A stretch of DNA of 34,285 nt, taken from JACDQM01 sp044373315 (GTDB taxonomy: Bacteria > Pseudomonadota > Gammaproteobacteria > Burkholderiales > Burkholderiaceae_C). Below the pieces are notes generated by a model. The model searched no databases. It was not told where the DNA came from and saw only the letters and a list, made by a program, of their open reading frames with translations. This document shows, piece by piece, positions 7,960-14,486 of the stretch. The position numbers were made by a program, and so were the translations under genes. The DNA lies in the NCBI RefSeq assembly GCF_044373315.1, contig NZ_JBILQK010000040.1:1-34285 (forward strand), in the 5' to 3' direction. Every line of letters begins with the position of its first letter. Position 1 is the stretch's first letter.

Positions 7960-8127
7960 CAAAAAGCCCGGCTCGGAACGTTGTCCGGAGCCGGGCTCCC
8001 AGGGTGCTGCAGCAGTCTTTAAGGTCTTCTGCAGCGAGGGCAGGATTCTAACCGCGGGAGTTCATCGGTACCCGCGCAGGGCCAAACTGCGTGTGGGCGC
8101 CGGCTGTGGCGCCGGGCTGACAGCATT
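7960..8127 (-). ncRNA. ssrS: Candidate 6S-like small RNA between the Rieske gene and xseB
   Basis: Read on the minus strand, the segment contains CTCCCGCGGTT, then about 25 bases, then AGAAGACCTTAAAGACTGC. From memory this resembles the conserved core of enterobacterial 6S RNA (CTCCGCGGTT about 28 bases before GAGAAGCCTTAAAACTGC). GCGGTT (8055-8050) can pair with GACTGC. AGCCCGGC (8118-8111) can pair with GCCGGGCT (7972-7965) as a closing stem, leaving a long hairpin with a central bubble, the 6S architecture. Length would be about 165 nt, ending in a T-run. 6S RNA binds sigma70 RNA polymerase holoenzyme and down-regulates transcription in stationary phase. Ends are approximate. The alternative is a shorter unrelated sRNA or a leader of the Rieske gene. 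Confidence 0.5.
7961..7997 (-). terminator. Intrinsic terminator at the 3' end of the small RNA candidate
   Basis: On the minus strand AGCCCGGCTC (7997-7988) pairs perfectly with GAGCCGGGCT (7974-7965), with a further GGA/TCC extension across a one-base bulge, followed directly by TTTTT. The central arm (7965-7974) can also pair with GAGCCGGGTT at 7945-7954, so two hairpins compete. Confidence 0.75.
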
Positions 8128-8164
8128 CACCCCTACGGGGGGCGGGGGCCAAGTCAGGCCCCAC

Positions 8165-8170
8165 TACAAT
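8165..8170 (+). promoter_or_regulatory. Candidate -10 box TACAAT of the xseB-ispA-dxs operon
   Basis: TACAAT ends 20 bases before the xseB ATG, predicting a very short 5' leader of about a dozen bases. The -35 region is GC-rich and not recognisable. Confidence 0.55.
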
Positions 8171-8190
8171 CGCCGTTTCGCATTTCCGCA

Positions 8191-8445
8191 ATGACCAAAT
8201 CCTCCGCCAGTGCCAAGAACGCGCCCCAGAAGGACGCCGTTTCACCCAGTTACGAGCAAGCGCTTGATGAACTGGAGCGTCTGGTAGCGTCCATGGAGGC
8301 CGGTCAACTGCCTCTCGATCAACTGCTGGCCAGCTACAAGCGCGGGGCCGAGTTGCTCGGCTTCTGCCGCGAGCGTCTGCAAGCGGTTGAACAGCAGGTC
8401 AAGGTGCTGGAGGGTGGGGACTTGAAGCCATGGGGAGAGACCTGA
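8191..8445 (+). CDS. xseB: Exodeoxyribonuclease VII small subunit
   Basis: An 84-residue protein matching the XseB family: SYEQALDELERLVASMEAGQLPLDQLLASYKRGAELLGFCRERL is an amphipathic two-helix hairpin with the conserved E-x-x-P/L-D-x-x-L-x-x-Y-x-x-G pattern. It assembles in several copies with XseA to form exonuclease VII, which degrades single-stranded DNA to oligonucleotides. Length is normal (E. coli about 80). It is the first gene of the operon with ispA (3-base gap) and dxs, the arrangement seen in E. coli and many proteobacteria. xseA is not in the window. Confidence 0.95.
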   Translation: MTKSSASAKNAPQKDAVSPSYEQALDELERLVASMEAGQLPLDQLLASYKRGAELLGFCRERLQAVEQQVKVLEGGDLKPWGET

Positions 8446-8448
8446 GCG

Positions 8449-9336
8449 ATGGACGCTGGCGTGTTTGAACAATGGATGCAGCGCTCACTGCGGGGCGTCG
8501 AACTGGCGCTGGAGCAATGGGTGCCTGCATCGGCACCGGCTGGCCTGGGCGAGGCCATGCGCTACGCCGTCCTTGACGGTGGCAAGCGGCTGCGCCCCCT
8601 GCTGGTGATGGCCGCCTGCGAGGCGGTCCAGGGCGAGGCCGAGGCTGCCATGCGGGCTGCCTGCGCGGTCGAGTTGATCCATGCCTATTCTCTGGTGCAT
8701 GACGATATGCCCTGCATGGACAACGACGTGCTGCGGCGTGGCAAGCCAACCGTCCATGTGGCCTTCGGTGAAGCGCAGGCCATGCTGGCGGGCGACGCCA
8801 TGCAGGCGCTGGCCTTCGAGGTGTTGACGCCGGACAGCGGTGTCGAGCCGGCTCTGCAAGCCAAGCTGTGTGCCTTGCTGGCGCGCTCGGCCGGCCATGC
8901 CGGCATGGCCGGTGGCCAGGCGATCGATCTGGCGAGCGTCGGCCTGCAACTGGATGAGCAATCGCTGCGCGACATGCACCGTCGCAAGACCGGCGTCTTG
9001 CTGCAAGCCAGCGTGCTGATGGGCGCCGCTTGTGGCGCGAGCACGCCCAAGTCCTGGCAGGCGCTGTCGGACTATGGCGCGGCGATCGGGCTGGCCTTCC
9101 AGGTGGTTGACGACATCCTGGATGTGACGCAGGACTCGCAGGTGCTGGGCAAGACGGCTGGCAAGGATCAGGATGCGAACAAGCCGACCTATGTGAGCGT
9201 GCTTGGCTTGGACGAAGCGAAGGCCTATGCCTGTCGGCTTCGCGACGAGGCGCACTGCGCCCTTAACGCCAGTGGGCTGGCAAACACGGCCTGGTTGAGC
9301 CTGCTGGCTGACAAGGTTGTCGAGCGCGAGAATTGA
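8449..9336 (+). CDS. ispA: Polyprenyl synthetase, farnesyl diphosphate synthase (IspA)
   Basis: A 295-residue trans-prenyltransferase that condenses isopentenyl diphosphate with dimethylallyl and then geranyl diphosphate to give farnesyl diphosphate. The two aspartate-rich Mg-binding motifs are present: DDMPCMDND in the first and DDILD in the second. GGKRLRP and the HAYSLVHDDMP context are also typical. Length matches E. coli IspA (299). It begins three bases after the xseB stop and ends 16 bases before dxs, so all three are one transcript. Product length (C15) is inferred from similarity and operon context. Confidence 0.95.
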   Translation: MDAGVFEQWMQRSLRGVELALEQWVPASAPAGLGEAMRYAVLDGGKRLRPLLVMAACEAVQGEAEAAMRAACAVELIHAYSLVHDDMPCMDNDVLRRGKPTVHVAFGEAQAMLAGDAMQALAFEVLTPDSGVEPALQAKLCALLARSAGHAGMAGGQAIDLASVGLQLDEQSLRDMHRRKTGVLLQASVLMGAACGASTPKSWQALSDYGAAIGLAFQVVDDILDVTQDSQVLGKTAGKDQDANKPTYVSVLGLDEAKAYACRLRDEAHCALNASGLANTAWLSLLADKVVEREN

Positions 9337-9352
9337 GCAGAGACCTCGGGTG

Positions 9353-11278
9353 ATGAACTATCCCTTGCTGAAAACCATTGCGAGTCCGGCGGACCTGCGG
9401 CGCTTGCCGCGCTCCGATCTCAAGCAAGTGGCGGACGAGCTGCGCAACTACGTGCTGGAGTCGGTCTCCAAGACCGGCGGCCACCTGGGCTCCAACCTGG
9501 GCACGGTGGAGCTGACTGTCGCGCTGCACTATGTCTTCAACACGCCGGAAGACCGGCTGGTGTGGGACGTCGGCCACCAGACTTATCCGCACAAGGTGCT
9601 GACCGGCCGGCGCGAGCAGATGTCCGGCCTGCGCCAGCTGGGCGGCATCAGCGGCTTCCCGCGCCGCGACGAGAGCGAGTACGACACCTTCGGCACCGGC
9701 CATTCCAGCACCTCGATCTCGGCCGCGCATGGCATGGCGATGGCCGCCAAGATCAAGGGCGAGAGCCGCAAGGCCGTGGCCATCATCGGCGACGGCTCGA
9801 TGACGGCTGGCATGGCCTTCGAGGCGCTGAACAATGCGGGCATCGCGCATGGCGGCCTGATGGGCGATGTGCTGGTGATCCTGAACGACAACGACATGTC
9901 GATCAGCCCGCCAGTGGGCGCGCTGAACAAGTATCTGGCGCGCCTGATGAGCGGCAAGTTCTACGCCGCGGCGCGTGAGGGCGCCAAATCGGTGCTGAAG
10001 AACACGCCGCTGTATGAGTTTGCGCGCCGCTTCGAGGAGCACACCAAGGGCATGGTCGTGCCCGGCACCATCTTCGAGGAGTTCGGCTTCAACTACGTCG
10101 GCCCCATCGATGGCCATGACCTGGAATCGCTGATCCCGACGCTGGAGAATCTGCGCGACAAGCGGGGCCCGCAGTTCCTGCATGTGGTCACCAAGAAGGG
10201 CCAGGGCTACAAGCTGGCCGAGGCCGATCCGGTCAAGTACCACGCGGCATCGGCCAAGTTCGATCCGGCGGTGGGTTTCGTGAAGCCGCAGTCGCCGCCG
10301 AAGCCGGCCTTCATGAACATCTTCGGGGAGTGGCTCTGCGACATGGCCGAGCAAGACCCGCGTCTGGTCGGCATCACGCCGGCTATGCGCGAGGGCTCGG
10401 GTATGGTGGAGTTCCACAAGCGCTTTCCGACCCGCTACTACGACGTCGGCATCGCCGAACAGCATTCGGTGACGTTTGCCGCCGGTCTGGCCTGCGAGGG
10501 GCTCAAACCAGTGGTCGCGATCTATTCGACCTTCCTGCAGCGCGCCTACGACCAGATGGTGCACGATGTAGCGATCCAGAACCTGCCCGTCCTGTTTGCG
10601 CTGGACCGGGCCGGCCTGGTCGGTGCAGACGGTGCCACGCATGCCGGCAACTACGACATCGCGTACACCCGCTGTATCCCGAACATGGCGGTGCTGACCC
10701 CGGCTGATGAGAATGAATGCCGCCAGGCCTTGTTCACCGGCTTTCAGCACGCGGGCCCGGTCACGGTGCGCTACCCACGCGGCTCAGGCGTGGGCACCGA
10801 GGTCCAGAAACAGATGCAGGCCCTGCCCTGGGGCAAGGGCGAGATCCGTCGGCAGTCGACGCGCGGCGCTGCCCGCCCGGGCGACGCCCCGCGCATTGCA
10901 ATTCTGGCCTTCGGCACCTTGCTCTACCCGGCGCTGAAGGCGGCCGAGGCGCTGGATGCGACCGTGGCGAACATGCGTTTTGCCAAGCCGCTGGACCATG
11001 AACTGGTGGCTGAACTGGCGCGCAGCCATGACGTACTGGTGACGCTGGAAGACGGCTGCATCATGGGCGGCGCCGGCAGTGCCGTGTTGGAGAGCCTGCA
11101 AGCCGCCGGGCTCAGCCTGCCGGTGCTGCAGCTCGGCCTGCCCGATGAGTTCATCGAGCATGGCGATCCAGGCAAGCTGATGTCGCTGTGCGGTCTGGAT
11201 GCCGCCGGCATCGAGCAGAGCATCCTGAAGCGTTTCGGCGCGCGGCCTTCGCTGCTGCGCCCTGCGGCCAACAGCTGA
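9353..11278 (+). CDS. dxs: 1-deoxy-D-xylulose-5-phosphate synthase
   Basis: A 641-residue thiamine-diphosphate enzyme catalysing the first step of the methylerythritol phosphate pathway: pyruvate plus glyceraldehyde-3-phosphate to DXP. Seen are the N-terminal GGHLGSNLGTVELTVALHYVF, the ThDP/Mg motif GDGSMTAGMAFEALNNAG ending NDNDMS, the transketolase-type pyrimidine-binding region (DVGIAEQHSVTFAAGLA, DRAGLVGADGATHAG) and the C-terminal transketolase domain (GLPDEFIEHG). ATG 9353 (MNYPLLKTI) is preferred over an upstream in-frame start at 9317, which would overlap ispA. It is the last gene of xseB-ispA-dxs and is followed by a clear terminator. Confidence 0.97.
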   Translation: MNYPLLKTIASPADLRRLPRSDLKQVADELRNYVLESVSKTGGHLGSNLGTVELTVALHYVFNTPEDRLVWDVGHQTYPHKVLTGRREQMSGLRQLGGISGFPRRDESEYDTFGTGHSSTSISAAHGMAMAAKIKGESRKAVAIIGDGSMTAGMAFEALNNAGIAHGGLMGDVLVILNDNDMSISPPVGALNKYLARLMSGKFYAAAREGAKSVLKNTPLYEFARRFEEHTKGMVVPGTIFEEFGFNYVGPIDGHDLESLIPTLENLRDKRGPQFLHVVTKKGQGYKLAEADPVKYHAASAKFDPAVGFVKPQSPPKPAFMNIFGEWLCDMAEQDPRLVGITPAMREGSGMVEFHKRFPTRYYDVGIAEQHSVTFAAGLACEGLKPVVAIYSTFLQRAYDQMVHDVAIQNLPVLFALDRAGLVGADGATHAGNYDIAYTRCIPNMAVLTPADENECRQALFTGFQHAGPVTVRYPRGSGVGTEVQKQMQALPWGKGEIRRQSTRGAARPGDAPRIAILAFGTLLYPALKAAEALDATVANMRFAKPLDHELVAELARSHDVLVTLEDGCIMGGAGSAVLESLQAAGLSLPVLQLGLPDEFIEHGDPGKLMSLCGLDAAGIEQSILKRFGARPSLLRPAANS

Positions 11279-11293
11279 GACCAGGCCCTGATT

Positions 11294-11328
11294 GCAAAGC
11301 CGGGCACGCGCCCGGCTTTGCTGTTTTT
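11294..11328 (+). terminator. Intrinsic terminator after dxs, probably bidirectional
   Basis: GCAAAGCCGGG (11294-11304) pairs perfectly with CCCGGCTTTGC (11311-11321) around a 6-base loop and is followed by TGTTTTT. It lies between the convergent dxs and lysR ends and can also serve lysR on the other strand, with a weaker T-run. Confidence 0.9.
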
Positions 11329-11336
11329 GCGCGGAC

Positions 11337-12251
11337 TCAAGGCACCAGTTGGCCCAGGCGCTGCTGCAGGTCGATGGCTTCGGCCCTCAGTGCCGCCTGC
11401 ATCGCTCCGCTCAAGCCATGCTGCGCACGCAACAGGGGGCGGGCCAGCCAGACCTCGTAGGGCACCGAGACCGAGAAGCGTCGCAAGGTGATGCCGTGCC
11501 CTTCGCAGGCCAGGGCAGTCAAGGGATTGACGATGGCCACGCCCAGGCCATGCCGCACCATCTCGCAAAGGGCCACCGCGCTGTGGGTTTGCAGGCTCAG
11601 AAGGCGGCGCACGCCGTGTTCGGCAAAGACGGCATCGACCTGTTGGCGGTATGGGTCAGCACTGCCCAGGCTCAGGAAGGGCAAGCCCTCGAAGTCCTGC
11701 GGACTCAGAACGGCCTTGGACAGCAAGGCATGGGCGCTGGGCAGAACACAGACCTCGTCGGCACTCATCAGTTGCTCCATCTCCAGCCCGGCGGCGGGCA
11801 GCGCCTTTTCGGTCAGCCCAAGATCGAAGCGTTGAGCCTGCAGCCAATCGTCCAGTAGCGGCGGCTCCTGCGGGGTGATGCTTGCTGCGGCGCCAGCATG
11901 CTGCTGTTGGAGCCGCGCGCAGGCGCCAGGCAGCAGGGCGTGGCTCAGCGCAGGCAGGCACAGCAGCTCCAGCGTGCCCAGATCGTCACGGGCGAGTTCC
12001 AGCGCGCGGGCGCTGACCTGCTCCAGTCCTTGGTAGGCGCGCTGCACCGCTTCGAATAGCGCCAGTGCGCGGCGGGTTGGCCGCAGCCGGCCGCCCTGCC
12101 GTTCGAACAGCGCATAGCCTAGCAGCTGCTCCACGCGCGCCAGTTCGCGGCTGACCGTGGGCTGCGAAGTGTGCAGCAAGGCTGCAGCGGATGTAACGCT
12201 GCCGGCCGTCATCACGGCGCGAAAGACTTCGATGTGGCGGTGGCTGAGCAT
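11337..12251 (-). CDS. lysR: LysR-type transcriptional regulator, probable LysR of lysA
   Basis: A 304-residue LysR-family regulator. The N-terminal winged helix-turn-helix reads MLSHRHIEVFRAVMTAGSVTSAAALLHTSQPTVSRELARVEQLLGYALFER. The periplasmic-binding-protein-like effector domain follows (LPALSHALLPGA to the end). The start at 12251 gives the standard LTTR N-terminus; the open frame extends to 12410 but would cross the divergent lysA start. It is divergent from lysA with a 103-base gap, exactly the E. coli lysR/lysA arrangement, where LysR activates lysA and responds to diaminopimelate and lysine. That regulatory role here is inferred from context. Confidence 0.85.
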   Translation of the reverse strand: MLSHRHIEVFRAVMTAGSVTSAAALLHTSQPTVSRELARVEQLLGYALFERQGGRLRPTRRALALFEAVQRAYQGLEQVSARALELARDDLGTLELLCLPALSHALLPGACARLQQQHAGAAASITPQEPPLLDDWLQAQRFDLGLTEKALPAAGLEMEQLMSADEVCVLPSAHALLSKAVLSPQDFEGLPFLSLGSADPYRQQVDAVFAEHGVRRLLSLQTHSAVALCEMVRHGLGVAIVNPLTALACEGHGITLRRFSVSVPYEVWLARPLLRAQHGLSGAMQAALRAEAIDLQQRLGQLVP

Positions 12252-12271
12252 GGCTGAACATATCAGATGTG

Positions 12272-12296
12272 AATGCGTAACGGAAACAAAAGCATT
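12272..12296. promoter_or_regulatory. Candidate LysR operator in the lysR/lysA intergenic region
   Basis: AATGC (12272-12276) and GCATT (12292-12296) form an interrupted dyad in the AT-rich centre of the 103-base divergent gap. It contains the T-N11-A type pattern LysR proteins bind. Position supports it, but the motif is too short to be certain. Confidence 0.35.
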
Positions 12297-12354
12297 TGAA
12301 TGAATTGCGGGGCGCAGGCATGCTGCAAGCTTCATCTCCCAGCTGTCCAACACC

Positions 12355-13602
12355 ATGCCGCATCCCGTCTCCGCCCCCTTGCTGTGGTCGCTCGCCGAAC
12401 GCTTTGGCACCCCGCTGTGGGTCTATGACGCCCAACTGATCCGCGAGCGCATCGCTGCGCTGAAGTCCTTCGACACCATCCGCTTCGCGCAGAAGGCCTG
12501 CTCGAACACCCACATCCTGCGGCTGATGCGCGAGCAGGGCGTCAAGGTGGACGCGGTCTCCCGCGGCGAGATCCTGCGGGCACTGGCTGCTGGTTATCGC
12601 GCTGGGGGTCTTGATTCGGAGATTGTTTTCACGGCCGACCTGGTGGACCGGCAGACCTTGGCCACCGTGGTCGAGCATGGCGTGCCGGTGAACGCCGGTT
12701 CCATCGACATGCTGGGCCAGCTCGGTGCGGCTTCACCGGGGCACAAGGTCTGGCTGCGCATCAACCCGGGTTTCGGTCATGGCCACAGCAACAAGACCAA
12801 TACCGGCGGTGAGCACAGCAAGCATGGCATCTGGCATACCGAGCTGGGTGCCGCGCTGGACGCGGTACGTCAGCATGGCCTGCAGCTGGTGGGCCTGCAC
12901 ATGCACATCGGCTCAGGCGTGGATTACGGGCATCTGGCCGAGGTCTGCGGTGCCATGGTCGACCTGGTGCGTCAGGCCCACGCCGCAGGTCATGACCTGC
13001 ATGCCATCTCGGCCGGCGGCGGCTTGTCGATTCCCTACCGGGGCGGTGATGCGGTGATCGACACCGGCCACTACTTCGGGCTCTGGGACGCAGCGCGCCG
13101 GCAGGCCGAAGCCGTGCTGGGCCACGCGCTGGCGCTGGAGATCGAGCCAGGCCGCTATCTGGTGGCCGAGTCCGGCCTGCTGCTGGCCGAGGTGCGCGCC
13201 ACCAAGAATGCCGGGCGCAACCATTTCGTGCTGGTCGATGCGGGCTTCAATGAGCTGATGCGCCCGGCCATGTATGGCAGCTTCCATGCGATGACCGTGC
13301 TGCCGCGCGACGGCGTTCAGCGCCCGAGCCGGCCCAGCGTGGTGGCTGGCCCGCTGTGCGAGTCGGGCGATGTGTTCACGCAGGAAGACGGCGGCGTGGT
13401 GGCGCCGCGTGAGCTGGCCGAGGCCTGCGTCGGCGACCTGCTGGTGATCCACGACACCGGGGCCTATGGCGCGTCGATGTCCAGCAACTACAACAGCCGA
13501 CCTCTGATTGCCGAAGTGCTGGTCGAGGGCGCCGATCCCGCCTCGGCTCGCCTGATCCGCCGCCGCCAGACGGTAGAGGAGCTGCTGGCGCTGGAGGCCT
13601 GA
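12355..13602 (+). CDS. lysA: Diaminopimelate decarboxylase, E. coli LysA type
   Basis: A 415-residue fold-type III PLP enzyme that decarboxylates meso-diaminopimelate to L-lysine, the last step of lysine synthesis. The PLP lysine is Lys47 in RFAQKACSN. HMHIGSG, ISAGGGLSIPY and EIEPGRYLVAESG are the phosphate-binding and structural motifs. CESGDVFTQ, DTGAYGASMSSNYNSRP and RRRQTVEELLALE complete the active site and C-terminus. Many long stretches agree closely with E. coli LysA as I recall it, more than expected for a typical betaproteobacterial LysA. No strong Shine-Dalgarno is seen before 12355. It is divergent from its probable regulator lysR. Confidence 0.95.
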   Translation: MPHPVSAPLLWSLAERFGTPLWVYDAQLIRERIAALKSFDTIRFAQKACSNTHILRLMREQGVKVDAVSRGEILRALAAGYRAGGLDSEIVFTADLVDRQTLATVVEHGVPVNAGSIDMLGQLGAASPGHKVWLRINPGFGHGHSNKTNTGGEHSKHGIWHTELGAALDAVRQHGLQLVGLHMHIGSGVDYGHLAEVCGAMVDLVRQAHAAGHDLHAISAGGGLSIPYRGGDAVIDTGHYFGLWDAARRQAEAVLGHALALEIEPGRYLVAESGLLLAEVRATKNAGRNHFVLVDAGFNELMRPAMYGSFHAMTVLPRDGVQRPSRPSVVAGPLCESGDVFTQEDGGVVAPRELAEACVGDLLVIHDTGAYGASMSSNYNSRPLIAEVLVEGADPASARLIRRRQTVEELLALEA

Positions 13603-13616
13603 GGCTCTAAGTTATT

Positions 13617-13643
13617 GCTATCGCACAACTTTTAAGCGATAGC
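13617..13643. promoter_or_regulatory. Inverted repeat GCTATCGC/GCGATAGC upstream of ahpC
   Basis: GCTATCGC (13617-13624) and GCGATAGC (13636-13643) are perfect complements around 11 bases. The half-sites contain CTAT/ATAG as in OxyR sites, and another ATAG-N7-CAAT follows at 13652-13666. Spacing does not match the full four-tetrad OxyR consensus. It could instead be a weak hairpin terminator of lysA; no T-run follows. Confidence 0.4.
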
Positions 13644-13674
13644 TGAGATTAATAGGCTTGGGCAATGGTGGCGA

Positions 13675-13688
13675 TTTGATTAATCAAA
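13675..13688. promoter_or_regulatory. Perfect 14-base palindrome before the ahpC promoter
   Basis: TTTGATTAATCAAA is a perfect palindrome just upstream of where the -35 of ahpC would lie (candidate -10 TATGAT at 13711-13716). It is likely a protein-binding site. The two-base centre rules out a standard FNR or CRP site. Confidence 0.45.
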
Positions 13689-13710
13689 ACTAAGAGTTCG
13701 GTTGCGGCAA

Positions 13711-13716
13711 TATGAT
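13711..13716 (+). promoter_or_regulatory. Candidate -10 box TATGAT of ahpC
   Basis: TATGAT lies 40 bases before the ahpC ATG. The corresponding -35 position is poor (AACTAA), as expected for an activator-dependent promoter. Confidence 0.45.
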
Positions 13717-13756
13717 TCGATCCATTCCTTCACCCGCAACCACAACGGAACTCACC

Positions 13757-14320
13757 ATGTCCCTGATCAACACCCAAGTCCAACCGTTCAAGGCCCAGGC
13801 TTTCCACAACGGCAAGTTCATCGAAGTGACCGAGGCTTCGCTGAAGGGCAAGTGGTCCGTGCTGATCTTCATGCCGGCCGCTTTCACCTTCAACTGCCCG
13901 ACCGAGATCGAAGACGCGGCTGAGCACTATGCCGAGTTCCAGAAGGCAGGCGCCGAGGTCTACATCGTCACCACCGACACCCACTTCTCGCACAAGGTGT
14001 GGCACGAGACGTCGCCGGCTGTCGGCAAGGCCAAGTTCCCGCTGGTGGGCGACCCCACCCACGCCCTGACCAACGCTTTCGGCGTGCACATCCCTGAAGA
14101 AGGCCTGGCCCTGCGCGGCACCTTCGTGATCAACCCGGATGGCGTGATCAAGACCATGGAAGTGCATTCGAACGAAATCGCACGTGACGTCAAGGAAACC
14201 GTGCGCAAGCTGAAGGCCGCCCAGTACACCGCCGCCAACCCCGGCCAGGTCTGCCCGGCCAAGTGGAACGAAGGCGCCAAGACGCTGACCCCGTCGCTGG
14301 ACCTGGTTGGCAAGATCTAA
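13757..14320 (+). CDS. ahpC: Alkyl hydroperoxide reductase peroxiredoxin AhpC
   Basis: A 187-residue typical 2-Cys peroxiredoxin that reduces H2O2, organic hydroperoxides and peroxynitrite. The peroxidatic Cys47 lies in FTFNCPTE and the resolving Cys166 in GQVCPAKW, the same numbering (within one) as E. coli AhpC. The C-terminus SLDLVGKI is the family ending. ATG 13757 (MSLINTQVQPF) matches known AhpC N-termini, with GGAA nearby upstream; the upstream in-frame ATG at 13712 overlaps the candidate -10. It is followed by its reductase ahpF 166 bases downstream. Palindromes upstream suggest peroxide-responsive control (OxyR-like), which is inference. Confidence 0.97.
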   Translation: MSLINTQVQPFKAQAFHNGKFIEVTEASLKGKWSVLIFMPAAFTFNCPTEIEDAAEHYAEFQKAGAEVYIVTTDTHFSHKVWHETSPAVGKAKFPLVGDPTHALTNAFGVHIPEEGLALRGTFVINPDGVIKTMEVHSNEIARDVKETVRKLKAAQYTAANPGQVCPAKWNEGAKTLTPSLDLVGKI

Positions 14321-14370
14321 ACCAGATCTGCCCACCCCGTGTTGAGGCTCCTCCTCACCACACTGCAATT

Positions 14371-14407
14371 GCATGCCCCGCGAGCCCTGTCGGCTCGCCG
14401 GGGATGC
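14371..14407 (+). other. Strong hairpin between ahpC and ahpF
   Basis: GCATGCCCCGCGAGCC (14371-14386) and GGCTCGCCGGGGATGC (14392-14407) pair along almost their whole length with two small bulges. There is no immediate T-run. It sits in the gap between the highly expressed peroxiredoxin gene and its reductase gene, so it may protect the ahpC message or partially stop readthrough, giving more AhpC than AhpF. Confidence 0.55.
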
Positions 14408-14486
14408 CCCTGGCCGACTCATTTTTCGCAATGGAGGCCAGCTCTCAAAGTCGCTTGATCGAACACTCAGTAGAAGGATGCACACC

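Noticed and set aside
13675..13688. FNR-type site in the ahpC promoter
   Set aside because: FNR sites need TTGAT-N4-ATCAA. Here the centre is only two bases.
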